Source of the DNA: Rosellinia necatrix
Taxonomy: Eukaryota; Ascomycota; Sordariomycetes; Xylariales; Xylariaceae
DNA: 64,000 nt
Reading direction: 5' to 3'
Assembly: GCA_021209875.1 (NCBI GenBank)
Contig: JAGYVD010000005.1
Location: forward strand, 124,001-188,000
In this document: positions 1-11,274 of the stretch, piece by piece
Position numbering within the stretch: the first letter of the stretch is position 1
Layout of the letters: every line of letters begins with the position of its first letter
The notes under the pieces: model-generated
Seen by the model: the letters and a program-made list of their open reading frames with translations, nothing else
Database searches by the model: none
Told to the model about the DNA's origin: nothing
Made by a program: the position numbers and the translations under genes

Positions 1-391
1 CCGGCCAAACATCCGTCGGTATTTCGCGGATGCACCCATATTTCTTTGTTCCTTGGGGGTTAGTCTGCTGCTCCACCCGGACGGACCAAGCATCTCGACA
101 GATGCTTCCCTGCCACCTACGTAACTTGGCTCATCCCGTACCGATCTCGTGCCTGGATGCAAACACTCGTGGGTGATAGCCTCGACGTATACCTATCACA
201 CGTATACCGATCACATATAAGAAGCTTCTCCACCCCTGTAGGTTAGCTATTATTCGCACTACTTACGCCATCGTAGAAGCTCAGTCAAGAAATCCTTTCT
301 CCCTGGCAAGAGCAACGTCTGTCCATGGTCGCCAATCACATCAAGTTTATTGTCGTCTTGGCGGCCCTCTAGTTTGTTCCGATGGAACCAT

Positions 392-447
392 GATATATAT
401 GTACGTACGTATATATGTGTGTGCATACATGCATACATGCATACATC
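392..447. repeat. TA/GTAC and CATACATG microsatellite
   Basis: Alternating purine-pyrimidine tract that moves from TA and GTAC units into repeated ACATGCAT units. It is a simple repeat with no gene nearby. Confidence 0.7.
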
Positions 448-570
448 CCCCTCGTCCGCATCCGCCCCGCGCTACTAGCACAAAACCGCTTCAAGATCCC
501 AGCTACGCTACCGGTTTCCACAAATTTGATGATGTTCCGTTCGTCAAATTGAGCCCCACCCAACAAACCA

Positions 571-623
571 CACTGATCACTGATCACTACTCACTGCTCA
601 CTGCTCACTGGTCACTGATCACT
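571..623. repeat. tandem CACTGATCACT-type repeat
   Basis: About five imperfect units built on CACTGATCACT and TCACTGCTCACT. The units are locally palindromic around TGATCA. Confidence 0.7.
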
Positions 624-2372
624 AGATCGTATCGTACAAGACCAATTAGACCAACATCAGCATCGTCGGACACCTGTCCGACATTCAAGAGTACTTGTAA
701 TCTGGCTCGCCGCCGCCAGCGATGGCGTCTCTCCTTTCGGCTCTGCTACGTGCACGGCTGGAGCCATGTCGGATCAGTCAGCATCTAAGCCAACCTGCCT
801 AGTTCCCTACCCCGGGCAAGAGCATCACCACACCGAACACGCGCTTTACCTGGCTTCAGTCTAGCATCTTTTTTATTCCCCAACTCCAATACCACCCGAC
901 CCGAACCAGGACTGTAGCACGCCCCCGACGTCCCCTTTTGTTCTCTGTCTTCTTCCTGTTGTTACATCATCTTAGGCGCCGGTAAGGGTTCACGATATGT
1001 CCCCAGCATGAAAGGACCGAAGTGTGCTATTGCCTCACAACAACAGCTCCACCCAATGTCACAGTCGGGCTCCCTTTTCCTGATTCTGGCTCCACACGAG
1101 CCCACACACACCGTCATATATGCCACTCCGTTGACAGATACTCGATACATCTACACTTAACTCGGATGTAACAAGACTCGCGATGGCTCAGATAGGTAGT
1201 GTGTCGTGTTCTAGCGCTGTTTCCCATGCGCCCCGCCGCCCCGTCTTGTGGCTTAGCCGAGCCCGGGTTGCCTCATTTCTTGTCGCTTCCAAACACGTGG
1301 GTGTATATTGGGAAGCCAGTAGTACTGCGGCCACATTCTCGATCGCCAATCTCTGCCTTTAGGGATCGATTTACCAAACAGTCCTGGCCGTGGGCCATGG
1401 CTAGGCTTGACGGCCCGATTCGCTGCCCAACCATGCTCACTTCGGTCCAGCCTCATCCGTCATATTCCACCAGCCTCTCCATGGCAAGCCAGCCACCATC
1501 CCAGTCTACACTTGCGAAGTGAACAGAGTCTTGTTCAAATATACCAAAACAAGCATTGTGAGTCAGGTTGTTCTCACGACATACCGGGCGGTGGTCTATT
1601 CGCTTTCTTTACCCGCGTACTAGTAATCAATTGCCTCGTGTCGTTTTGTTCACGGCGAACCCGTGCCAATTGCTTCCTGTCGAAACCTGTGCTTTCCGCC
1701 GCCAGCCGCAAGAGCCAAACCCGGGCGGGTCTTGCAATTTTGTGACCGGCCGGACCGGTTGGCATGTCCGCTAGGCCCCGACTTATTCCGAACCGTTCAT
1801 GACTCCACTCGCTGGGCCAGATCACACCTCCCGAAGTAGCGGGACTGTGAGCGTCTTCAACTTGGCATGTGATACAATCATTATTCTAACTTACGGCCAT
1901 ATCTCACACACATAATTGGCTATTTCATTCTCTCACATGACACACCTCGTACTTATCTCCCACCATCACATTTAAGCCATGTGACTCTCTCATAATCCAT
2001 CAAGGTAACATGATAGAGTGCTGATATACTCTTATGATTGAAGTTGGTCTTTTGGCAGAATGGTTACTTTATTTCATATGTATTGCTACCCCCTCGTATT
2101 CAGACAAACCTACTTTTTTACCTACAGATTTCTCATTAACAGTAGGCTGCCTCAGGTTCAAGTAATGCTAGATCTCTAGAGGTTGGATAAGCTGGGTCGT
2201 CGTCGACCTGTTTCAAAACCGGCCTCCACTAGGTTAAAACGATCATGAGGCCCGCAACTGAGATTCTAGCTAGAGATTATGAATGTTTACATGTTGGATT
2301 GAAGGCTTCTCTATCTCGGCTAGTTATCACTGCTGGAATCTAGATTAATACCGTTCATATTATCTCAACAGC

Positions 2373-2555
2373 TATCACAGAATTTAATATTCTCGGGTAT
2401 CACGCCTCCACTGGGCGGGCCGAGGCAAAAAAAAAAATACAATGTCTAACTGTAAGCCGGAATAGCAGGCAGCTGATTACCTAGGAGATCAAGCTTCTCT
2501 CCTTGTGCAATTACATGGGTCATTCCCGGGGCTACTAGGAGTATGAATTGTGGCA
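2373..2555 (-). mobile_element. degenerate LTR-like element, copy A
   Basis: Read on the minus strand, it begins TGCCACAATTC and ends TTCTGTGATA, matching the termini of the better copies at 3234 and 10780. It shares the internal core (GTAATTGCACAAGGAG). No matching target duplication flanks it, and a T-rich insertion lies inside, so it looks like an old, decayed copy. Confidence 0.6.
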
Positions 2556-3233
2556 CTGGTACTTGTAGTATCTTATTATAGCCAGACACAAGTAGCTCAA
2601 GGAAAACATGGGAATCATGAAATGAAAAGTCCTTGTTATAGCTGAGCGAACACGCCTCCACGGAACCCTCTCCCAGGAACAGACAGACCACAGGACGGCA
2701 CAGCCCGCCGAGAGCCGGGTACGCTCGACAGGCCGGGCCGTCCAAGACAGTATCCATGTTTTGCTTTATTTTGAAGCCGATATGTCTCATGTCGATGTTA
2801 ATCTAGTATATATGCTAACTCCTGATCCCTCTGCTTCTACGCATGACTCTTTTTCTGCTGCCAATTTGGTGTGGGTAGGTATGTGACAAACTTTGGAAGC
2901 GACTTAGATATCCATGGCACGAGCTTACTTACACTCTCCAATTATCCATCCACTTATCGATCCTTCGCACTCTCGTGCCTGACGCATTCCGCCAAGCCCC
3001 CCCTTCGCCATGATCTCCTGCAGGTTCTCCGGCAACAGGCGAACCTTCTCCTCCTAGGGCCTGGGCCTCCCCGTCCTCGCCCTCCTGTGCCCTGACGGTG
3101 TTGCGGGCGATGCCCCAGGTCAGAGTCCAGCCCGTCCGCCGCGTCGGCGCTTTCTGCGACGAGGGGACGGCGGCGCAGAGGCGCTCGACGAGACGCAGCA
3201 CCTCCCGTCCCAGGAAGGCGTTGTTGATGCTGG

Positions 3234-3395
3234 TGTCACAGTTCGTACTGCTGGTAGTTCCAGAAATAACTTATGTTATTGCACAAGGAGGGAAGGTTCC
3301 TCACTTGGTCAGTCGCCAGCTACTCGCTCCTTTTATATACAGTATTCTGGCCCGTGCCCTAGTGGAGTCCTTAGGTCAAGACTAGTTCCGTGACA
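3234..3395 (+). mobile_element. solo LTR-like element, copy B
   Basis: A 162-bp element starting TGTCACAG and ending CCGTGACA, so it has the TG...CA ends expected of an LTR. It is flanked by a perfect 5-bp duplication, GCTGG, at 3229-3233 and 3396-3400. A TATA-like TTATATAC lies inside, and the core GTTATTGCACAAGGAG is shared with three other copies in the window. There is no internal retrotransposon sequence, which fits a solo LTR left by recombination. A terminal-inverted-repeat miniature transposon is the alternative. Confidence 0.75.
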
Positions 3396-5362
3396 GCTGG
3401 AGAAGCTCCCGGTCACACGAGCGGGATCTGCCTGGCGAGGGTGGCTGTGGCGGCTTGCTTTCGCGAAGATCTCTAGAATTATACTAGAGCTTCGCCCCTT
3501 ACGCACAATCTTGGGAAAGTGTGAGAATTACCCAGCCGAAAGTTAAACCCCGACTAGGATATCACTGGTCTTGGCGACGGAGCCGAGGTCTGGGTTGTAG
3601 TTTGACACGCAGGTCTCGGCCATGCTCTCTTTCTTGATATCATCCCGATACGTCGATTTGGCTGTATAGATGCCGTAGATATGGAGAACAATAATCAGAA
3701 TGAAAGACTCTATGGAAATGAATTAGCAGAGGGCTCTCACATCAGGATTCTTGGCGTCGAGTATTGAAATATCACCGCTGATTGTCTTAGGGGAAGCTCG
3801 GAAGTATCTTAACCGTCTCATTTGAGGCGTCGTAACCCTCGACCACAGAAGATTCAACCCAGTCGATGAGAGAGTCCGGCTGTTCGACGGTGCCCTCGGG
3901 CCTAGCCAGAGGGGGCCATGCAGGAAAGCCCAAGGGTTCTCCTGAGCCGGCTGGACATCCATGCATGCACGAGACCGCCGTGGTTCTCTGCTCATTGGGC
4001 GGTGTTTTTCCACGTTTCTGCCTCAACCGCAAGACGTTGGGCATTGCATTTATTGGATGCTGAATGGTCACTATTATGATATCTAGTAATTCTTTAGGCT
4101 CCACTTCCTTACTACCATAGCAGTACCAATGAAATATGGTATTATCAAGACTATCACGAGACACTTGACAACTCATCCTGCACCCTGCATGTAGGAGAGT
4201 TGAACTGACACGTCGGCCCCATTTCCATGAAAAACATAGCCACAACTCACAAAGCGCGAATAAGGGCACTTCATGATATCTTGTCATTCCAAGGCCAACC
4301 TTTTATTTCCTGCCTCTTTCTAAGTGCCGGTAAGCTCGCTACCGGGGCTTGATTAGACCCGATGATGGCCGAGTCATAGGACTGGATAACGCGGTTATCT
4401 CTTTGAAGCCTTACTATTCCATGACCCGGATCATGATTCATGATGGCAATATCTACTGGAGCAGTTGTGGAGTCCTAAGCTAGGACTCGCATAACGGACG
4501 GGGAATAGCGGATATCGCGGTAGATGTATTTATGCTCTGGATTTGCCCAAGTCGACATAAGTTCTGTGAGCTACGTTAATAACCAGCGCTTCTAGATTCC
4601 TGTTGTCTGGGGATGAGATCTGAGTGTCTAGGCTAAAATGATGGCGTTGAATTTATTAAAAAGTGTTGCGAATAACAGCTGCCCTTTGGGTCAGTAGCGG
4701 GGAGTTCTATGTAAATCAATCGTTTTGTAGCATTGGTATAGGTATAAAATGAATAGAACTTATGTATAATTTTGTCATATGAATGTCCAGAGTAAGGCCT
4801 AGTCACTGGAAGGTAGCAGCTGGGTCGTAAGTAGATAGCTGAGTATAAGGGTAGGGATTAATATTATTGGTTTCTGGGCCTACAATCCAAGGTGGGAGGG
4901 AGGCCTTTAGTTTTTATATATATACTAATATGCCTCTTGAGCTATACTACAGGATAGCTAGTACCTCGCCATGTATTTTATCTGCCTGATAAATTCCCTG
5001 GCAGGAAAGCTTCTTTTTTTTTTTTCCCATAGAACAAGATTAATTAACATTTCTCAATATTAAATCAGAGCATTTAAAAAAAAAAAAAAACAGAACTAAA
5101 AACTAATAAAAATAAAAATAAAAAAAGGGAAAAAAGACACACCTAAAATAAATAAATATTCAGCATTTATTTTTTATATATATGACATATTCATAAATCT
5201 GTCTAAGAAATATACCTGAAATTGTAACAAAACAAGACATTATTATAAAGAATGAGGGCTTTGAACAATCTAAGCTAATTTATAGACACACCATATGACC
5301 CCTGTTGATAGTGCAAATGCTACCCTTGCAGCATAGAATCTTCTACCCCTCCCCTCAAAAAC

Positions 5363-6144
5363 TTGTGTGACCGGTCAATTTGTATAAGATACTGCTTTCC
5401 CCCTGACTTGAAACCTTGCCTGGAACAACTGCACGACGTTGTCATCATCACATTCTGCGACGTTTCAAGCGCATCTTATACTTATTCCTCATGGCAGATA
5501 CCAGCGAGGAGTTCACCTTCAAGTGTGTTGTTTGGAGCATACATGATGTTCAACTCAGTCCGTATATTTAGTACCCCATACGACGCCCTTTGGCCGTCCA
5601 CTTGGATGATGAACTTGGCTGATATGTATGTATGTGTAGAAAATGTCATCAAGAAGGATGTGACGGAGGAGAAGGATGAGATCTTCAAGATCTTTAGATC
5701 CTCAATCCGTAGCCGGCTCAATATCCCCGGCGACATCTCCTTCTACGTTGGATCGGTGGTCTCGGGCAAATACAATACCGGACAAAAGATCACGGACCTG
5801 ACACAAACGCTCTTCGAGGCGCTCGGCAGAACCAAAGTCCTCATCGTTCGATATGACGAGACCAAGACCGTGGCTGCCGGCGGGACTGGCATGGGCGCTT
5901 TCGTGACATCTTGTAAAGGCACGGGGGTTTTGGCCGAGGGGGGGCATTGGGTATGGCGGCGTGATTGACTCCAAGGGCAATGTTCGAGGGGGCAAAGGTA
6001 TCGGGGGGGGTGGACGTGGGGAGGGGGATCACGGGAAAGGCAGGCCATGGCTACGGTGGCCAGGCCAATTCCACCAAACCCGGCATCATGGTGAAATCCG
6101 GCACAGGCGCAGCAGGCGAGCTCCTGCAAGACCGCTGGTGTTAG
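5363..6144 (+). pseudogene. unrecognised gene broken at two G runs
   Basis: A coherent protein-like reading passes through three frames. The first frame runs to about 5938 and contains SFYVGSVVSGKYNTGQ. The second covers about 5945-6003 and is glycine-rich (YGGVIDSKGNVRGGKG). The third runs from about 6011 to the stop at 6142-6144 (GHGYGGQANSTKPGIMVKSG). The switches fall on a run of seven G (5938-5944) and a run of eight G (6003-6010); one base fewer in each run would make one frame. The 5' end is unclear: an ATG at 5491 (MADTSEEFTFK) looks like a start, but I could not find an intron joining it in phase. I do not recognise the family. It may be a real gene with assembly errors or a decaying one. 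Confidence 0.4.
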
Positions 6145-6217
6145 GGTTGGGTTGGGTTGAGTTGGGTTGAGTTGGGTTGAGTTGAGTTGAGTTGAGTTGA
6201 GTTGAGTTGGGTTGAGG
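6144..6217. repeat. GTTGG/GTTGA 5-bp tandem repeat
   Basis: About fourteen units of a 5-bp repeat alternating GTTGG and GTTGA, starting directly at the stop codon of the broken gene at 5.4-6.1 kb. Confidence 0.85.
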
Positions 6218-7188
6218 TAGTGGGTATTGTGAATTTTATGTGAATTTTATGTGATTTTCAAGGTTATCGTTAGGAATGGCATCTTGATCGGAGAGAGGTT
6301 GCCCATGCAGGCTACGTTAGTTATCCAATCAATCTACATAGAATTATTCCCATGTACCCCCTATATAGATTGCGTATCTAGCAGGTAACTCCCTCCATAT
6401 TTAGGCCGTATTTAACATACTAGAACATAGATACAACAAGATGATGACCCTCTGCAGTGAAGAGGTATAAAAAGGGGCTATGCATATCTTACCGGTGTAT
6501 AGAGGTAGGTATAAGATGTACCCGTCTGATTGACGACCTGCTATCTTTTAGGTGCCTAGGTAGATAGCGTTAGGCCTGGCAATACACACGGCATGATGGC
6601 ACATGGCACAGCAAGTGCGCTGCTGCGACGGCGCTCCACCCTACCTAGGTAGGTAGTAGGTAGTATACATACTGCATACCTACCTACTTAGCGAAGATAA
6701 CCTTGGAAATCCACCACTACCTAGGTACGTACTGTAGTCCCCGGGCCAAGTCTTCCCTTCTACTAGGTACGAAGTAGTATAACCTTCTGCGACCCCAACG
6801 ATCAGGCATATTGGGCTCGAGAAGCCCTGAAGACGTCCCCATGTACCACCCCAATGGTACCTAGCAGCTGACAGGCGGAGGGGCAACTCGGCCACTACGA
6901 CTACTTTCGACGAGTGAAGAGCATTTTCGTAGTTTCTGCGCACTTCTCGGCCAGCTTTGGAGGCCCTGCTACGTGCCATATTCGATGTCACACACACCAC
7001 GAACCATTAACCATTTGATGCCAAGCACAAGCAGCTTTTAGCTACTCCTCTGGCAGCGGCCTCGCACCGGTCACCTGGCTTACACTCATCCAAGCCAGTC
7101 GCAATTCGACTGTTTGTTCAGTGTCAACTGTAGCCCTTGCGTCGGCGCCATAATTACAGTTTATCCTCGTAGATACAGTCTGGCAAGC
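6218..7188. other. intergenic, rich in TACCTAGGTA motif
   Basis: No gene seen. Two perfect copies of the palindrome TACCTAGGTA lie at 6642-6651 and 6718-6727, with more TAGGTAGG and CCTACCTA tracts between 6530 and 6780. Confidence 0.6.
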
Positions 7189-10152
7189 TCAGAGTATGAC
7201 TATATTACTCTCCCGAAACCAGTCCGCTTCATCGTCCCAATACCGTTTGACACCCAAATTCCGTTCCAATTCATCCCCGATGACTTGACTAGCTATGGAG
7301 TCAAAGTCTTGCAGGGGGTTTGAGCATCTGGAAATCTTGACCAACGCCTTGGTATAGCGTACGAGGGGGCCCAATTCTGTTGGATGAGGCACAAAGGCAG
7401 GCAACATGAACTTGTATGTTATGCCCCCTTTCATCTCAGCGCCGTTTTCGAGAAGCACTTTTGCTGTGCGTAACCGCCGGCCAAAATTCCACGGGGAGTC
7501 CACAGGTCCTAGGGCATTTGGCCAATCGTATACACCTTTATGCGCATTCCAACTTGAGTGTTGCCGCAACGTGCCCCCTAGCTTCGTCGGCTCGAACATG
7601 CGTCCATACATGGCAATTTCAATAAGAGTAATACGGGATTCCGTCGCTGTCCTTAACAAACCGGCCCACCGGCCCGGTCGTTTCGACAGAGCTGGGGCAC
7701 CAGCCTTGAACTTGCCCTGGAGATATGGATGGCACGCAAAGATCGCCGCCCAAATCATAGCATCCAATTTAACGTCCTTCTTCCAGCCCCGAAAGCCAAC
7801 TGGCACGAAATATCTAATGAGTAGGGGATATGATAGAAGACAAGGATCTAATTTGTCGATAATGGGTACCAGCTTCGCCCTCGCGTCCGGAGTATCTGTA
7901 ACATTGCCAGCCAACAGAAAGATCTGACAAAGACGACAATATAGAAACTTGGGATCTGAGGGTGAATCAATCCCCAGGGATAGCGTGCGGCTAACCAAAA
8001 CCGCAAGCATAGGGAGAATGGGCTCGTAATCAGCTGGTCCGCTGTCCAGTATCCGCCTCCAGTTATTGTGTTCCTGCATCCATTCATACGCCGTTCTGTG
8101 AAGGAAATCAACCGTATGGGTGTTTCCGGACGATGATAAATCTGATATCTGCAGTAATCCCCGTGTATGCCCAGCCAAAAGCCGTTTGGTGAGTTTGGCA
8201 ATATCTGGTTCTTTATCCGGTTCGGGGTATTCCTGTTGCGTTATACCCTTGTCAAAGGCGAGCCATAGGAAGGTTGCCTTCATCGGGCCCTTCCAGAATT
8301 GTTTCCACATCATGATGAGTTGATACAGTCTGGATGCGTCACTTCCTTTTTTGGGGCCAATTTTGTCCTGAATCCTGTCGTATAACGCATTCAGGTCCTT
8401 CGGCGAGTCTCTCATTACTTTTTGTATCGCATCGATGCTAGGGTTGTCTTGGCTGGTCAAGAGCAGCTGTTCCACCATCAGAACCACCCACAAAAAAACG
8501 CCGTTAGCCTTTTCTTTCAATTCTCTTGTCACCGACTCCATCTCTTCAGATCCCCAGCGGCGGACGTCTTTGATTGCCTCGCTCTTCCCGAGCTGCTCGT
8601 CAACATAGAGATCGATGTCAGGTTGTGTAACTTCTTGCATGGTCAGTGAAGGACAAAGCTTGAATTTATCCATGAATGTGTTCAAAGGTCTGCTTGAAAC
8701 ACAAATCTTCACGCCGGGATCGCGACTGAGGCTGATGAGAAAATCCATCATCTCATCCGTGGTCTTGTGACTTGCCGGGTTCTCCTCGAGAAATCCGTCG
8801 TATTCATCTAATCCATCGATAAAAAGGGCAAGTCGAGAGCCGGTCGCTCGGATGAGGGTAACAAACCGCAACATACACTGCGTCAATTCGGGCCATTCCC
8901 ATTCAGGATAAATGCTCACGTCCCCAGCAAGCTGAGAAAAAAGGCGTCGCCTCGGCGCAACAGCCTCGGCAAGGTCCGGCCTCGCGGTCAAGAGCTGGTG
9001 AAGCAGTGACCGAAAAAGACCAACGCGTGATTTTTGAGTTTCTGACCCTGGGCCCCAGAAGTAGAATTTGGCAATGTATAGTTGGGCGTCACCAGCCCAA
9101 CCACGGAGTTGGTCCTTGAGAGAGGGGTAGGTGGTGATAAATTTCATCAAAGTGCTCTTTCCAGAAGCAGGGACTCCAGTTATCCAGAAGACGGCTTCAC
9201 TTTGTGACCATAGCCATTGCCGAAATCTCAATCCCGAATCCTTTCCCCGTCCGGGCTGGTTTTCAGGAGGAATATTGAACAACCACTCAAATGTTTTCGG
9301 GAAAGCCAGTGCAATGAGACTCTCCCGATTACCCATTTCCGCTGCATAGAGACTGCTGCATATCTTCCGGAAAAAGGGACTCTTCTCCATCTTCTTGATA
9401 GCCATGTTGGTCGCGGGGGGGGGGGTGGGCAAGGGGGGGGAAGTTCGGGATCTGTTGAGAAATCGACACTGCCAGTTAATGCCCAGATGGCTTCTATACC
9501 GCGCGTTTGCCCCGAAAGGTCTGACATCTGGCCTGCGCTATTGCGTTCAAAGTCCCGTTCCCTCTCATTCATCGCGACTTCAATGCGTTGGATAATTTCG
9601 CGGATTTCATCGGCCCGATTATGTGTATTTTTGACCTCGTCCCTAGAACCAAGTTAGGTAGATTTTCTCCAACTCCGTTTGACGTTACAGCATGGTGCGA
9701 TCAACATACAAGGCATACGTCAAGACATACAACTGGATCCGACTGCGGATTCCGTTGAGCCGGTCACTCAATCCGGCGAGTTCCTTCTCGGACCGAACAA
9801 TGCGAAATGCCACCGACGCTATGCTCAGGGCTGTTTCCAAGCCGCCCGTTCGATTTACCGTCAACTTGTCTACAACAACCTTCACCCGTGTTTCTATCTC
9901 AAAACACTCCTTGGTGAGATGACTGATGGAGTCGGCATGTTGAGGATAGCTTGAGCTAAGGTCCTTGATTCCATTCTGGACTGTTGAGGCAATCGAGGAC
10001 AGCTCGGCCATACAGGTGGCAAGGTCTACAACGCTATCGGATTGACCTTTAACGGAGGACCGCATTTCGGAGATCTGTGTGACAACTTTAATTAAGAAAT
10101 CGATGAAGCTCACGGCAGTTGCCGCCACAGAAAGTGCCTCGGTTGCCTCCAT
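7189..10152 (-). CDS. NACHT-domain NLR (STAND ATPase), apparent frameshift
   Basis: Fungal NLR-like signal-transducing ATPase, a class tied to self/non-self recognition and programmed cell death. Starting at ATG 10152, exon 1 (to 9689) encodes a helical N-terminal domain beginning MEATEALSVAATAVSF, typical of NACHT-associated N-terminal domains. A 46-nt intron (9643-9688, GTAACG...TTCTAG) restores frame into exon 2. The NACHT core has a Walker A GVPASGKST, a Walker B region LALFIDGLDE, a sensor-like CVSSRP and downstream FLHRTAYEWM. There are no ankyrin, WD or TPR repeats: the C-terminus is a roughly 450-residue unrecognised region. The frame breaks in a C-rich tract (11 and 8 C on the coding strand, 9415-9425 and 9433-9440); one more base gives about 972 aa. 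Sequence error, a cryptic intron or real inactivation are all possible. Confidence 0.85.
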
Positions 10153-11274
10153 GGCTCTGGCTATATAGGAGAGAGAGTTTACCGATGCACGAACGGCGCG
10201 TAGACCTAACAAGTAGCTGATTATCGATGGTTCGAGGGATCAAGAAGAAGCCGCCAGTAGAATATAGCGAGGACGCAATGCAACAATCTCACATCTTCAT
10301 GGCGAGGGCAAAGGGCTGTGTGCAGCTACGAAGTTGCGAAATCTAACAAAGAGCATGAGGATCTATTCTCTTTCGCCAGCGCTGGACGTCATGCGTGAGG
10401 GTCATACCCAACAGTATGGGCTAATCAATATTGACACACGCTTGCTCGATAATTAATGAACACATAATCAGGCAGCAATGCAACAGTGATTAGCTAGACA
10501 GCGTTGGAAGATACAGCAGACCCAGCCAACGTCCTCGTACATTGGCTCGCTTAATCATATGTAAGCCTTACAACTGGAATGCCAAGCCTGCAGTTAGGAG
10601 GGATCGTGAATGTACATAGAATAGCCCGGTCGCAGTATTGAAAGCGGGATGAGAAGGGACTCAGGGTGTTAGGCTTGTATCGTAAATGCCAAGACACGGG
10701 CCAAATATTCACGGCCCAAATACATACCTACATATGTACGTAGTACCTATATATTTAGCTAGTTAGCCTGCGATAGGTTTGTCACGGTTCCTCCTGCTGG
10801 TTGTTTCAGAAATGATTTATGTTATTGCACACAGGAGGAAGTTCCTCCTGTTGGTCTGTCGCCGGCTGTTCTAGCTTATATACATGATCTTCTGGTCCAT
10901 GCCCGGTGGAGGCCCGGAGACCGGGCTTAGTTCCGTGACAAGGTTATTTGTTGAACCAGGAGATATTTCAAGTCTTAAGGCGAGGATAAGTTTGTCTAGA
11001 GGTAACCCTCTAGACACGGCGTAACATTATTTGAAATTTCACGATCATAATATTGGGTATCTCTTACTTATTTAAACACGATGTGCTGGTATCGTAAATA
11101 GAAAAAAGCTTCGGGGCTCGACTCCCATATTTGAAGCCCACGACCAGTAATCCAGCCCCTTTCCAATACGTAAAGCAACCATCCGTGTCCAAGTACCGGC
11201 GATCATACCCCAATCACGGCATACCGTAAATCATGCACATCGTGCAAGTGAACATACTGAAAGGTAGAAATAGC
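10153..11274. other. intergenic with one LTR-like element
   Basis: Separates the NLR from the MFS transporter. It holds the LTR-like element at 10780-10940 and otherwise nothing I can assign. Confidence 0.6.
10780..10940 (+). mobile_element. solo LTR-like element, copy C
   Basis: A 161-bp element with ends TGTCACGG...CCGTGACA and a perfect 5-bp duplication AGGTT on both sides (10775-10779 and 10941-10945). It contains TTATATAC and the shared core GTTATTGCACA. Together with copy B it defines the family boundaries. It lies about 630 bp upstream of the NLR start codon. Confidence 0.78.

Larger units (their letters stand above)
1..5362. other. gene-poor stretch with two LTR remnants
   Basis: No convincing gene was found in 5.3 kb. 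Open frames here are short, lack family resemblance and have no intron-exon logic. The stretch holds simple repeats near 392-447 and 571-623, two LTR-like elements (2373-2555 and 3234-3395) and an A/T-rich tract with long A and T runs from about 4.9 to 5.3 kb. A minus-strand frame at 3787-4287 is the longest, but nothing in it is recognisable. Confidence 0.6.

Noticed and set aside
2446..3385. ORFs at 2446-2790 (-), 3098-3385 (+) and, elsewhere, 15226-15534 (-) sharing a YVIAQG-type peptide, as a protein family
   Set aside because: The shared peptide lies exactly inside the LTR-like repeats; DNA similarity with element ends and target duplications explains it better than a conserved protein.
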